17,343 nucleotides of DNA, from positions 1 through 17,343 of the forward strand of contig CAKUJB010000028.1 in assembly GCA_934661165.1 (NCBI GenBank). The letters are read 5' to 3'. Made by a program: the position numbers and the translations under genes. Within the stretch, counting starts at the first letter, position 1, and each line of letters begins with the position of its first letter. Source of the DNA: an uncultured Microbacteriaceae bacterium. GTDB taxonomy: Bacteria > Actinomycetota > Actinomycetes > Actinomycetales > Microbacteriaceae. Below, in pieces: positions 8,001 to 15,275 of this stretch. Below the pieces are notes generated by a model that was not told the DNA's origin, did not search any database, and saw only the letters and a list, made by a program, of their open reading frames with translations.

Positions 8001-9149
8001 TCAGCGGATCGGGACCGCCCGCTGGTCGGGCCCGTTGTAGGCGGACAGCGGGCGGATGAGCGAGTTCGCGGCCTGCTGCTCGATGACGTGCGCGGTCCAG
8101 CCCGTCACGCGCGCGGCGATGAAGAGGGGGGTGAACAGCTCCGTCTCGAAGCCGATGAGGTCGTAGGCCGGGCCCGACGGGTAGTCGAGGTTCGGCTTGA
8201 TGCCCTTCGCGCGATCCATCGCCGACTCGAGCGCGTCGTAAAGGTCGAGCACCTCGGTGCGACCGGTGAACGCGACGAGGCGGTCGAGGCTCGCCTTCAT
8301 CGTCGGGACGCGGGAGTCGCCGCGCTTGTAGACGCGGTGGCCGAAGCCCATGATCTTGCGCTTCGCCGCGAGCGCCTCGGTGAGCCACGCCTCGGCGCGG
8401 TCCGCCGAACCGACCTCGCGGAACGTGTGCATGACCGCCTCGTTCGCGCCGCCGTGCAGCGGGCCCTTCAGCGCGGCGATCGCCGCGACGACCGCCGACC
8501 ACACGTCCGACAGCGTGCTCGCGACGACGCGGGCGGTGAACGTCGAGGCGTTGAACGAGTGCTCGGCGTACAGGATCATCGACACGTCGAAGGCCTCGAC
8601 GACCGGCAGCTCGGGCACCTCGCCGAAGGTCATGTGGAGGAAGTTCGCCGAGTAGTCGAGGTCGTCGCGCGGCGGCACGAGCTCCTGGTCGCGGCGGCGG
8701 CGCTGCGTGTACGCGACGATCGCCGGGAGCTGCGCGTACATCCGGATCGCGCGCGCCTGCGTGAGCTCGGGGTCGATCCACGTCGGATCGGCGCCGAGCG
8801 TCTCGTCGAGCGCGGCGAGCACCGAGACGGCGGTGCGCACGACGTCCATGGGGTGCGTCTCGAGCGGCAGCAGGTCGATCGCGTCCTTGACGCGCTCGTC
8901 GAGCGCGCGCTGCGACCGCTCGGCCTGGACGAATGCGTCGAGCTGCTCCGGCGTCGGCAGCTCGCCGTGCCAGAGGAGATAGGCGACGTCCTCGAACGTG
9001 CAGTTCGCGGCGAGCTCCTGCACCGGGTAGCCCCGGTAGAGCAGCGAGTTCGTCTCGGGGTTCACCTTCGAGATCGCGGTCGTGTCCGCGATGACGCCCG
9101 CGAGGCCCTTGCGGATCTCCGCGGCCGCGGTCTCAGGGTGGTCGTTCAT
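8001..9149 (-). CDS. prpC: 2-Methylcitrate synthase (citrate synthase family)
   Basis: Condenses propionyl-CoA with oxaloacetate to 2-methylcitrate, the first step of the methylcitrate cycle. The 382 residues match the short bacterial methylcitrate/citrate synthase type. Catalytic residues are visible as His232 (KGPLHGGANEAV), His271 (MGFGHRVYK) and Asp322 (PNLDYPSG). The N-terminal ISKVNPETNSLLYRGYPVQEL is the family's opening motif. Sequence alone separates methylcitrate from citrate synthase poorly; the call rests on its place after prpD and prpB. The ATG at 9149 has a strong ribosome site (AAGGAG, 5 bases upstream), as expected for a gene inside an operon; 61 bases separate it from prpB. 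Confidence 0.93.
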   Translation of the reverse strand: MNDHPETAAAEIRKGLAGVIADTTAISKVNPETNSLLYRGYPVQELAANCTFEDVAYLLWHGELPTPEQLDAFVQAERSQRALDERVKDAIDLLPLETHPMDVVRTAVSVLAALDETLGADPTWIDPELTQARAIRMYAQLPAIVAYTQRRRRDQELVPPRDDLDYSANFLHMTFGEVPELPVVEAFDVSMILYAEHSFNASTFTARVVASTLSDVWSAVVAAIAALKGPLHGGANEAVMHTFREVGSADRAEAWLTEALAAKRKIMGFGHRVYKRGDSRVPTMKASLDRLVAFTGRTEVLDLYDALESAMDRAKGIKPNLDYPSGPAYDLIGFETELFTPLFIAARVTGWTAHVIEQQAANSLIRPLSAYNGPDQRAVPIR

Positions 9150-9154
9150 CCGTG

Positions 9155-9160
9155 CTCCTT
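9155..9160 (-). promoter_or_regulatory. Shine-Dalgarno site of prpC
   Basis: AAGGAG on the minus strand, 5 bases before the prpC ATG, is the best ribosome-binding site in the window. It contrasts with the leaderless-looking starts of the first genes of transcription units. Confidence 0.75.
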
Positions 9161-9210
9161 CGCATTCCTGCCGACCGGTGGGTCCGGTGACCTGCTCGCT
9201 CCTTACGCCC

Positions 9211-10125
9211 CTACGCCCCGAAGTGCTTCTCGAGGGAGAAGTTGAAGACGCTCGTGTCGAAGGCGGTGTACGCCTCGTAGTCGAGCAGCTCGTACAGCCG
9301 CGCCCGGGTCTGCATCGCGGCGACCTCCGGCTGCAGCGTGCCCGCCTCCCGGAGCGTGTCGAGGCCGCGCTCGATCGCGCCGAAGGCGATGCGCAGCAGG
9401 CTCACGGGGTGGATGACGAGGTCGACGCCCGCGGCCTCGAGCTGCGCGTGGGTGAAGAGCTCGGACTTGCCGAACTCGGTCATGTTCGCGAGTAGCGGGG
9501 TGTCGCCGATCGCCTCCTTGATGGCGGCGAACTCGGCGAGGTCGACCATCGCCTCGGGGAAGATCGCGTCGGCGCCGGCGTCGACGAGCTGCTTCGCGCG
9601 GACGACGGCCGCGTCGAGGCCGGAGATCGCGCGGATGTCCGTGCGGGCGATGAGCAGCAGGTTCGGGTCGCGGCGGGCCTGCGCGGCCGCGGTGATGCGC
9701 TGCAGCGCCGTCGTGTCGTCGACGACCGCCTTGCCGTCGAGGTGGCCGCAGCGCTTCGGGTTGACCTGGTCCTCGATGTGGAGGCCCGCGACGCCGGCGT
9801 CCTCGAGCTCCTGGACGGTGCGGGCGATGTTCATCGCCTCGCCGAAGCCCGTGTCGGCGTCGATGATCGCCGGGAGGTCGGTGAGGCGCGCGATCTGGCC
9901 GCCGCGGATCGCGACCTCGCTCAGCGTCGTGAGGCCGACGTCGGGCAGGCCGAGCTCCGCGGAGAGCACCGCGCCCGAGATGTAGACGCCGTCGAAGCCC
10001 TTCTCCTGGATGAGCTTCGCCGACAGCGGCGTGAATGCGCCGGGCAGCACCGCGATCGTCGGCTCGGCGAGCCGGGCGCGGAATGCGGCGCGCTTGTCCG
10101 CCGGCGTGACGCGCGAGTACAGCAT
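9211..10125 (-). CDS. prpB: 2-Methylisocitrate lyase
   Basis: Cleaves 2-methylisocitrate to pyruvate and succinate, the last step of the methylcitrate cycle. The protein has 304 residues, the normal size for the isocitrate-lyase/PEP-mutase superfamily. Motifs: VLPGAFTPLSAKLIQEKGFDG, the Mg-binding DADTGFGE (Asp89, Asp91), and the catalytic loop PKRCGHLDGK (Cys126). The C-terminus has the family's ARLYELLDYEAY. The ATG at 10125 shares one base with the prpD stop (TGATG), so translation is coupled. The same frame remains open upstream through prpD but only as a shadow. Confidence 0.96.
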   Translation of the reverse strand: MLYSRVTPADKRAAFRARLAEPTIAVLPGAFTPLSAKLIQEKGFDGVYISGAVLSAELGLPDVGLTTLSEVAIRGGQIARLTDLPAIIDADTGFGEAMNIARTVQELEDAGVAGLHIEDQVNPKRCGHLDGKAVVDDTTALQRITAAAQARRDPNLLLIARTDIRAISGLDAAVVRAKQLVDAGADAIFPEAMVDLAEFAAIKEAIGDTPLLANMTEFGKSELFTHAQLEAAGVDLVIHPVSLLRIAFGAIERGLDTLREAGTLQPEVAAMQTRARLYELLDYEAYTAFDTSVFNFSLEKHFGA

Positions 10126-11672
10126 CAGAAGATCCCGGGCGTCGGCCGTCGCGCGACGAGCGGGTCGGTGAGCGGTGTGACGGTGAGGCCGTGGAGCTCG
10201 TCGGCCGTCAGCTCCGGCAGGCGCTGGACGAGGTCGAGGAAGCGGTCCTGCTCGGCCGGCGCGAGGACGCCGTCGGCGAGGGTGCGGAATTTGCCGATGT
10301 AGTCGGCGCGGGCGAAGGGCCGGGCGCCGAGCGGGTGGGCGTCGGCGACGGCGATCTCGTCGACGATGCGCTCCCCGTTCGCGAGCTCGATCTCGACGCG
10401 GCCGCCGAATGCCTTCTCCTGCGGGTCCTCCGAGTGGTACCGCCGGGTCCACTCGGCGTCCTCGAGCGTCGAGACCTTCTGCCAGAGCTCGACGGTGTCG
10501 GGGCGCTGCGCGCGCGCCGGCAGGTACGAGTCGACATGGTGCCAGGCGCCGTCCTGCAGGGCGACGGTGAAGATGTACGGGATCGAGTGGTCGAGCGTCT
10601 CGCGGCTCGCCGTCGGGTCGTACTTCTGCGGGTCGCCGGAGCCGGAGCCGATGACGTAGTGCGTGTGGTGGCTCGTATGGAGCACGATGCTCGTGATCCG
10701 CTGGTCGTCCGGTCCCTGAGCGAGCGCAGCGAGACGAAGGGCGGGGCGCTCCCGCCCGAGCCTCCGCGCGAGGTCGATCCACGCCTGCGCCTGGTACTCG
10801 GCCGAGTGCTCCTTCGTGTACGAGTCGAGGATCGCGAGCCGCGCCTCGCCCGCCGCGGGCAGCGGCACCCGGTAGCGGCCCTCGGGGCCGTCGAGCAGCC
10901 AGGCGATGGCGCCGTCCTCGCCCTCGTAGATCGGCGACGGACTCGTCTGACCGCGCATCGCCCGGTCGACCGCCTCGACGGCCATCTTCCCGGCGAAGGC
11001 CGGCGCGTGCGCCTTCCACGTCGAGATCTCGCCCTTGCGCGACTGCCGCGTCGCGGTCGTCGTGTGGAGGCCCTGGCTCACGGCCTGGTAGATCGTCTCG
11101 GTCGGCAGGCCGAGGAGGGTGCCGATGCCGGCCGCCGCGGACGGGCCGAGGTGGGCGACGTGGTCGATCTTGTGCTTGTGGAGCGAGATGCCCTTGACGA
11201 GGTCGATCTGGATCTCGTAGCCGGTGACGATGCCGCGCAGCAGCTCCTGGCCGGTGCGGCCCGCGTGCTGGGCGACCGCGAGGATCGCGGGGATGTTGTC
11301 GCCCGGGTGCGAGTACTCGGCGGCGAGGAACGTGTCGTGGTAGTCGAGCTCGCGAACGGCGACGCCGTTGGCCCAGGCCGCCCACTCGGGGCTCGTGAGC
11401 CGCTCGGAGCCGAAGACGCTCGCGCCGCGACCGCCCGTCGACACCGGGTGGGCCTCCGCCTGCGAGCGCGCCGCGAGAATCGGGTCGCGGCCGAGGCTCG
11501 CGGTCGCGACGGCGGCGTTGTCGATGATCCGGTTGATGACCATGTCCTCGACCTCGGGCGTCGGGGGCAGGCCGGCCCCGTCGGAGGCGACCTCGGCGAT
11601 CTTCCACGCCAGCTGCTCCTCGCGCGGCAGGTGCTCCGCGCTCTTGTAGGTCCTCACCTCGTGCACGATCAC
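10125..11672 (-). CDS. prpD: 2-Methylcitrate dehydratase (MmgE/PrpD family)
   Basis: Iron-independent dehydratase that turns 2-methylcitrate into 2-methyl-cis-aconitate. The protein has about 515 residues, within the 480-520 usual for PrpD. Recognised blocks: VHEVRTYKSAEHLPREEQLAWKI at the start, ELDYHDTFLAAEYSHPGDN (active-site loop), GYEIQIDLVKGISLHKHKIDHV, and LHTSHHTHYVIGSGSGDPQKYDP. Three in-frame GTG codons could start it (11687, 11672, 11666). I chose 11672 because CAGAAT lies 6 bases before it and the product begins MIVHEVRTYKS; 11666 would have GGGGA 7 bases upstream. About residues 310-321 (RPALRLAALAQGP) are encoded by a dispersed repeat, so this short stretch is probably a recent insertion. 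Confidence 0.93.
   Translation of the reverse strand: MIVHEVRTYKSAEHLPREEQLAWKIAEVASDGAGLPPTPEVEDMVINRIIDNAAVATASLGRDPILAARSQAEAHPVSTGGRGASVFGSERLTSPEWAAWANGVAVRELDYHDTFLAAEYSHPGDNIPAILAVAQHAGRTGQELLRGIVTGYEIQIDLVKGISLHKHKIDHVAHLGPSAAAGIGTLLGLPTETIYQAVSQGLHTTTATRQSRKGEISTWKAHAPAFAGKMAVEAVDRAMRGQTSPSPIYEGEDGAIAWLLDGPEGRYRVPLPAAGEARLAILDSYTKEHSAEYQAQAWIDLARRLGRERPALRLAALAQGPDDQRITSIVLHTSHHTHYVIGSGSGDPQKYDPTASRETLDHSIPYIFTVALQDGAWHHVDSYLPARAQRPDTVELWQKVSTLEDAEWTRRYHSEDPQEKAFGGRVEIELANGERIVDEIAVADAHPLGARPFARADYIGKFRTLADGVLAPAEQDRFLDLVQRLPELTADELHGLTVTPLTDPLVARRPTPGIF
10710..10743 (+). repeat. Dispersed repeat, copy 2, inside prpD
   Basis: The plus strand reads CGGTCCCTGAGCGAGC, GCAGC, then GAGACGAAGGGCG, matching the intergenic copy at 7086-7121 at both ends with a different core. 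Here it lies in frame in the prpD coding region and adds about eleven residues (PALRLAALAQG and neighbours) just before the conserved TSIVLHTSHHTHYV segment. Confidence 0.8.
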
Positions 11673-11678
11673 GTCCCC

Positions 11679-11684
11679 ATTCTG
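11679..11684 (-). promoter_or_regulatory. -10 box of the prp operon, leaderless
   Basis: CAGAAT on the minus strand lies 6 bases before the preferred prpD GTG (11672). It differs from TANNNT only in the first base. No PrpR-type regulator gene and no clear operator palindrome were seen next to it. Confidence 0.4.
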
Positions 11685-11715
11685 CACTGCGCGGGGGTTC
11701 GCGCGCGTCGCAGTC

Positions 11716-11738
11716 GGCGGCCGTGAGGCGAGGCCGCC
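11716..11738. terminator. Hairpin downstream of the GNAT gene
   Basis: GGCGGCC and GGCCGCC form a perfect 7-bp stem with a 9-base loop, starting 4 bases after the GNAT stop and ahead of the prpD promoter. There is no T-run, but the position between two same-strand genes supports a terminator that insulates the prp operon. Confidence 0.5.
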
Positions 11739-11742
11739 CCGA

Positions 11743-12186
11743 TCAGAGCGCGATCTGGTACTGGATCATCCCACTCGCCGTCGCGACGCGGTCGTACAGC
11801 CGCCGCGCCACCGCATTCGTCTCCGCGGTGAGCCAGTACACCTTCGCCGAGCCGTGCGCCTCGGCCCACGCCCGGACGTGCTCGATGAGCGCGGCGCCCG
11901 TGCCACCACCCCGTGCCGCGGGGTCGACGAAGAGGTCCTCGAGATAGCAGTAGTCCGACCTCGTCCACGTCGCCGGGTGCGTGAGCCACTGCACCAGGCC
12001 GATCGCCCGGCCGGCATCGTCGCGGGCGAGCGCCGCGCGCATTCCTGACGACGGGTCGACGATCCGCGCGAACGTCGCCTCGGTCGTCGCCGCGTCGAGC
12101 GTCGTCTCGTAGAAGTCGAGGTAGCCGGCCCAGAGTCGCTCCCAGTCCGCGCGGTCCTCGGCGGCGACGGGATGAATGCGCACCAT
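11743..12186 (-). CDS. GNAT family N-acetyltransferase
   Basis: Acetyl-CoA-dependent N-acetyltransferase with an unknown acceptor. The 147 residues are the size of a single GNAT domain. The acetyl-CoA pyrophosphate-binding motif A is visible as LEDLFVDPAARGGGTGAALIEHV (R-G-G-G-T-G), followed by the typical YWLTAETNAVARRLYDRV (motif B, with the conserved Asn and Tyr). The N-terminal helices read IHPVAAEDRADWERLWAGYL. The ATG at 12186 is preceded by TACGCT with 6 bases between, which decides this start over the open frame upstream. It is divergent from the PPOX gene (94 bases between starts) and upstream of prpD on the same strand, separated by a hairpin. Confidence 0.92.
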   Translation of the reverse strand: MVRIHPVAAEDRADWERLWAGYLDFYETTLDAATTEATFARIVDPSSGMRAALARDDAGRAIGLVQWLTHPATWTRSDYCYLEDLFVDPAARGGGTGAALIEHVRAWAEAHGSAKVYWLTAETNAVARRLYDRVATASGMIQYQIAL

Positions 12187-12280
12187 GTCATCAGCGTAGG
12201 TGCGCGGTCCGGAGCGGGTCGAGTGGGGCGCGCGATCCGGGGCCGCGACGATGTCGGTGGTCGGCGGTACCGTGCTGCGC
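12187..12280. promoter_or_regulatory. Divergent promoter region of GNAT and PPOX genes
   Basis: The 94 bases between the two divergent start codons hold TACGCT (12193-12198, minus strand) 6 bases before the GNAT ATG and TACCGT (12268-12273, plus strand) 7 bases before the PPOX ATG. Both fit leaderless starts. No clear operator was seen. Confidence 0.5.
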
Positions 12281-12778
12281 ATGGACGAGACCCCCGGCGA
12301 GCTCGCCGCGCTGCAAGAGCTCATCGACGCGTCGCACGCCGGTGGATCGAGTCACCTGCGCGAGATCATCAGCGGTGAGCGGCGCATGGACGCGCGGCAG
12401 ATCGTGGAGGCGCTCGACGGCATGCGGGTGCTCTCGCTCGCGACGGTCACCGCGCGCGGCGAGCCGCGGGTGAGCGCCGTCGACGGGCACTTCCTCCACG
12501 GCGTCTGGACGTTCGGCACCGACGGGCGGGCGGCGAAGGCCAGGCATCTCGCGGCGCGGCCGGCCGTGAGCGCGGCGCACATCGACGGCGAGCGACTCGG
12601 CGTCTTCTGCCACGGCACCGCGATCCGGCTCTCGGCGCGGGACCCTACGTGGGATGCGACGATCGCGCACTGGACCGCGCATTACGGCTCGGATCCGACG
12701 ACCTGGGGCGAGGACGTCCGGATATACCGCATCGAGCCGAGCTGGCTCGTCGGCTACCGGGGCGGCGCGGCGGAGTAG
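12281..12778 (+). CDS. Pyridoxamine 5'-phosphate oxidase-like (PPOX/split-barrel flavin) protein
   Basis: Small split-beta-barrel protein expected to bind FMN or F420. The 165 residues include the typical core VLSLATVTARGEPRVSAVDG, then HGVWTFGTDGRAAKARHLAARPAVSAA and a final barrel strand VGYRGG. About 35 N-terminal residues (LQELIDASHAGGSSHLREII) precede the barrel. The frame is open back to 12200, but the ATG at 12281 is chosen because TACCGT lies 7 bases before it. No neighbouring gene points to a substrate. The family contains oxidases, reductases and haem-degrading enzymes, so the exact reaction is open. Confidence 0.85.
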   Translation: MDETPGELAALQELIDASHAGGSSHLREIISGERRMDARQIVEALDGMRVLSLATVTARGEPRVSAVDGHFLHGVWTFGTDGRAAKARHLAARPAVSAAHIDGERLGVFCHGTAIRLSARDPTWDATIAHWTAHYGSDPTTWGEDVRIYRIEPSWLVGYRGGAAE

Positions 12779-12804
12779 TGGCGGACACGGTCGAGCAGCG
12801 TCGA

Positions 12805-12825
12805 GGCGCCCCGGATGGGGACGCC
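12805..12825. terminator. Bidirectional hairpin between convergent PPOX and Imm5-like genes
   Basis: GGCGCCCC, a 4-base loop, then GGGGACGCC form an 8-bp stem with one bulged A. It lies in the 72-base convergent gap. No T-run follows on either side. Confidence 0.45.
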
Positions 12826-12850
12826 AGTGATGTGGTCGACGCCCGGCTGC

Positions 12851-13471
12851 TCAGTCGCTGAACGCACCCCAGCAGAGGTCGTCGCGCGCGAGCTGGTCCT
12901 CGAGCACGAATGCGCGGATGGACGCCGGCAGCCGTGCGCGCTGCCAGTCGCGCTCGGCGAGGCGGGCGGCCTCGGCGGCGGATGCGGCGAGGTCACTGGT
13001 CCCAGCGGCGGCTGCGGTGAGGTCACTGGTCCCAGCGGCGTCCGAGCGGGCGCCAGCAGGTTCGACGGCACCGGCCAGGATCGCCATCCGCGCCGCTGAC
13101 TCGGCCGCGCGGATGGCGTAGGCGGCGGCGCCGAGGTTGTGCGCCGCGACGTGGGCGACGGCGACGGCCTGACCCGCGGCGAGCGCGGCGAACTTCGCGG
13201 GGTCCCTGCGGTCGCGTGCGGCGGCGTTCGCGGTGAAGGCCGTCCGGTGCGCGACTTTCATGGGCACCTCGCCGCGGATCCAGGCGCGGGCGACCGCGAG
13301 CGCCTCGCGCGGCCGTGGGTCGTCGGGCACCTCGCGCTCGAAGAGCGGCAGTACGTGCTCGGCGCACTGCGCCGCCCACTCGGCGTGCGCGCGGTGGTCG
13401 TCGTCGGTCAGCGTGCCGCCGCGCCGGACCGTGATGAGCCGCGGATCGCGGACGCTCGGGAGGATCGGCAC
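12851..13471 (-). CDS. Imm5-like putative immunity protein
   Basis: Helical, Ala-rich protein of 206 residues that resembles the putative immunity family Imm5. Recognisable blocks are RDPRLITVRRGGTLTDDDHR, WAAQCAEHVLPLFE, RPREALAVARAWIRGE, AHVAAHNLGAAAYAIRA and the ending WQRARLPASIRAFV. Imm5 members were predicted from polymorphic-toxin loci, but many actinobacteria carry lone copies, and no toxin is visible here. I start at GTG 13471, which has TTGAAT 6 bases upstream and gives a product beginning MPILPSVRDPRL. An ATG at 13513 would add 14 residues. A 30-base tandem repeat inside the gene encodes repeated AAGTSDL. Real immunity function is unproven. Confidence 0.75.
   Translation of the reverse strand: MPILPSVRDPRLITVRRGGTLTDDDHRAHAEWAAQCAEHVLPLFEREVPDDPRPREALAVARAWIRGEVPMKVAHRTAFTANAAARDRRDPAKFAALAAGQAVAVAHVAAHNLGAAAYAIRAAESAARMAILAGAVEPAGARSDAAGTSDLTAAAAGTSDLAASAAEAARLAERDWQRARLPASIRAFVLEDQLARDDLCWGAFSD
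12984..13040 (-). repeat. 30-base in-frame tandem repeat in the Imm5-like gene
   Basis: The unit GGTCACTGGTCCCAGCGGCG plus a ten-base spacer recurs with period 30, with one base difference in the flanking GCGG(C/T)GA. It encodes AAGTSDLTAA followed by AAGTSDLAAS. This looks like a recent duplication in a variable loop between two helices. Confidence 0.85.
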
Positions 13472-13567
13472 CCGTCCATTCAATCGCGACGCGCAACGGG
13501 TGAGGCAGCGCATTCGTGCGCGAGACCCGCGACGACCCGGCGCGACGGCACGTGGCGGCCGCGACCC

Positions 13568-14071
13568 TCACTCGCTCTCGGCGTCCGGCTCTCCGTCGTA
13601 ATAGCCGACCGCGTCGTCGTCGAAGTGCAGGCCCGCGGCGAACCTCGACATCCAGCCGGACTTGCCCGAGTCGGGATAGTGGAAGACGTCGGGATCGGCG
13701 GTCGAGTCGATGTCGACGTAGCGCAGCGGTCCGGTCCCCGTGTTCGTCATCCGATGCGCGCCCGCGGGACCGGGAGGGAACACGACGACCTGCCCCGGCG
13801 CGACCGCGATCTCGCCGTCGGGCGTGCGGACGACCCCGGTGCCCTCGAGGATGACGTAGCACTCGGTGACGCCCTCGTGCCAGTGGTACGGATAGCCGGA
13901 CTTCCCCGGCGCGAGCTCCATGAAGGCGACCTGGAGCTGCTCGGTCTTCGGCACGACGACGCGCTTCACGTACCCGAAGGCGCCGGACGAGGCGCTCCTC
14001 GCGAACCGTCCGCTCGCCGGGTCGACCGGCGCGAAGTCGTCGGCGGACCCGTGGACGACATGGTCGATCAT
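13568..14071 (-). CDS. Cupin domain protein
   Basis: Single-domain cupin of 167 residues. The first metal-binding motif is visible as YPYHWHEGVTECYVILEG (two His and a Glu) and the second as FPPGPAGAHRMTNTG (His), so a metal-binding barrel is likely. The rest is a short N-terminal strand (FGYVKRVVVPKTEQLQVAFMEL) and an acidic C-terminal tail (DDDAVGYYDGEPDAESE). The ATG at 14071 has GACAAT 6 bases upstream, consistent with a leaderless message. Cupins of this kind can be sugar-binding, dioxygenase or regulatory; no neighbour decides between these. Confidence 0.88.
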   Translation of the reverse strand: MIDHVVHGSADDFAPVDPASGRFARSASSGAFGYVKRVVVPKTEQLQVAFMELAPGKSGYPYHWHEGVTECYVILEGTGVVRTPDGEIAVAPGQVVVFPPGPAGAHRMTNTGTGPLRYVDIDSTADPDVFHYPDSGKSGWMSRFAAGLHFDDDAVGYYDGEPDAESE

Positions 14072-14115
14072 GCCGTCATTGTCCGCGCCTCGCCCGCCTC
14101 CGCGCTACCCCCGGC

Positions 14116-15147
14116 TCAGCGCCACCCCAGCTCGGGCGCGACGTGCGTGAGGATCGACTCGAGCGCGTGCGCGTTGTACTCGACCCCGAGCTGCGAGGGG
14201 ATCGTCAGGAGCAGGGTGTCGGCGGCGGCGATCCCCTCGTCCTCCTTGAGCTCCTCGATGAGCCGGTCCGGCGGTCCCGCGTAGGACTTGCCGAAGATCG
14301 CCTGCCCGGTGCCGGGGATGCTGCCGACCTGATCGTCACTTCCCCGATCGTGGCCGAAGTACTGCCAATCGCGCTCGTCGACCAGGGCGAAGATGCTCCG
14401 GCTCACCGACACGCGGGGCTCGCGCTCATGCCCGGCCTTCTTCCACGCCTCGCGGTAGGCCTCGATCTGCTTGCGCTGCTGGACGTGGAACGGCTCGTTC
14501 GACTCGTGCATGACGAGGGTCGACGACTGCAGGTTCACGCCCATCTCGGCCGCCCATTCGGCGGTCTGCTGGGAGGCCGCGCCCCACCAGATGCGATCCC
14601 GCAGGCCCAGCGACTGCGGTTCGATGCCGAGCGGCCCGCCATGGGGGTTGGGGAACATCGGGTGCGGGTTCGGCTCAGCGAACCTGGCGCCGTCGATCAC
14701 CTGGAGGAACACCTTGAAGTTGCTCCTGGCCAGCTCCGCGCCCTCGGGGTCGTCTTCCGCCGGCTGATACCCGAAGTAGCGGTACCCGTCGATCACCTGC
14801 TCGGGTGACCCCCGCGAGATGCCGAGCTGCAGTCGTCCACCGCTGATGAGGTCAGCGGTGCCCGCCTCGGCGGCCGCGTACAGCGGGTTCTCGTAGCGCA
14901 TGTCGATGACGCCGGTGCCGATCTCGATCCGCGACGTCCGCGCACCGACCGCCGCGAGCAGCGGGTACGGGACGCCGTGCTGGCGCGCGAAGTGGTGCAC
15001 CCGGAAGTACGCACCGTCGATGCCGAGTTCCTCGGCCGCCTCGGCGAGCTCGATCGCCTGCAGCAGCGTGTCGCTCGCAGTGCGGGCCTGGCTGTGGGGC
15101 GAGTTCGACCAGTGGCCGAAGGAGAGGTACCCGATCGACTTTGTCAT
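14116..15147 (-). CDS. LLM-class flavin-dependent monooxygenase (luciferase-like)
   Basis: Bacterial-luciferase-type TIM barrel that uses reduced FMN (or F420) and oxygen. The 343 residues are the usual size. Motifs: IGYLSFGHW at the start, YFRVHHFARQHGVPYPLLAAVGART, IEIGTGVIDMRYENPLYAAAEAGTADLISGGRLQLGISRGSPEQV (the LLM signature), RIWWGAASQQTAEWAA and FGKSYAGPPDRLIEEL. The ATG at 15147 begins MTKSIGYLSF; there is no Shine-Dalgarno site, and TTGACT lies 6 bases upstream, a poor -10 box. Substrate unknown. The segment coding for residues 28-88 is repeated perfectly at 17161-17343. It is one of the genes in the right-hand region that almost lacks the GAATGC word common elsewhere. Confidence 0.92.
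   Translation of the reverse strand: MTKSIGYLSFGHWSNSPHSQARTASDTLLQAIELAEAAEELGIDGAYFRVHHFARQHGVPYPLLAAVGARTSRIEIGTGVIDMRYENPLYAAAEAGTADLISGGRLQLGISRGSPEQVIDGYRYFGYQPAEDDPEGAELARSNFKVFLQVIDGARFAEPNPHPMFPNPHGGPLGIEPQSLGLRDRIWWGAASQQTAEWAAEMGVNLQSSTLVMHESNEPFHVQQRKQIEAYREAWKKAGHEREPRVSVSRSIFALVDERDWQYFGHDRGSDDQVGSIPGTGQAIFGKSYAGPPDRLIEELKEDEGIAAADTLLLTIPSQLGVEYNAHALESILTHVAPELGWR
14884..15066. repeat. 183-base perfect direct repeat, copy 1 (inside LLM gene)
   Basis: Every base from 14884 to 15066 recurs at 17161-17343 in the same orientation, an offset of 2277 bases (759 codons). To the left the match stops sharply: CAG before copy 1, CTC before copy 2. To the right it is cut by the window end, so the true repeat may be longer. 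Confidence 0.97.
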
Positions 15148-15275
15148 AGGGGCAGTCAACCGCACGCGCCCGCCGAAACTTCCCCTGCTCGGGGACGGAG
15201 CACAGTCGATGCAGGCCAAGAGTTCGGCGGCTTGACCTCGTCGGTCAGTTCGATCTCCGCACCGTTGTCGCCGAG

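Noticed and set aside
10126..11607. Minus-strand frame that extends prpB upstream
   Set aside because: It is a shadow of prpD in another frame; PrpB homology begins at the ATG at 10125, which overlaps the prpD stop.
12754..12850. Minus-strand frame with a protein-like stretch (PGVDHITGVPIRGASTLLD)
   Set aside because: The stretch is short, has no start of its own, continues into a Pro/Ser-rich shadow of the Imm5-like gene, and contains the terminator-like hairpin. It may be a remnant, but the evidence is too thin to call a gene.
13511..13513. ATG at 13513 as start of the Imm5-like gene
   Set aside because: No ribosome site or -10 box lies at a good distance, and the extra 14 residues (MRCLTRCASRLNGR) do not look like the family; GTG 13471 fits better.
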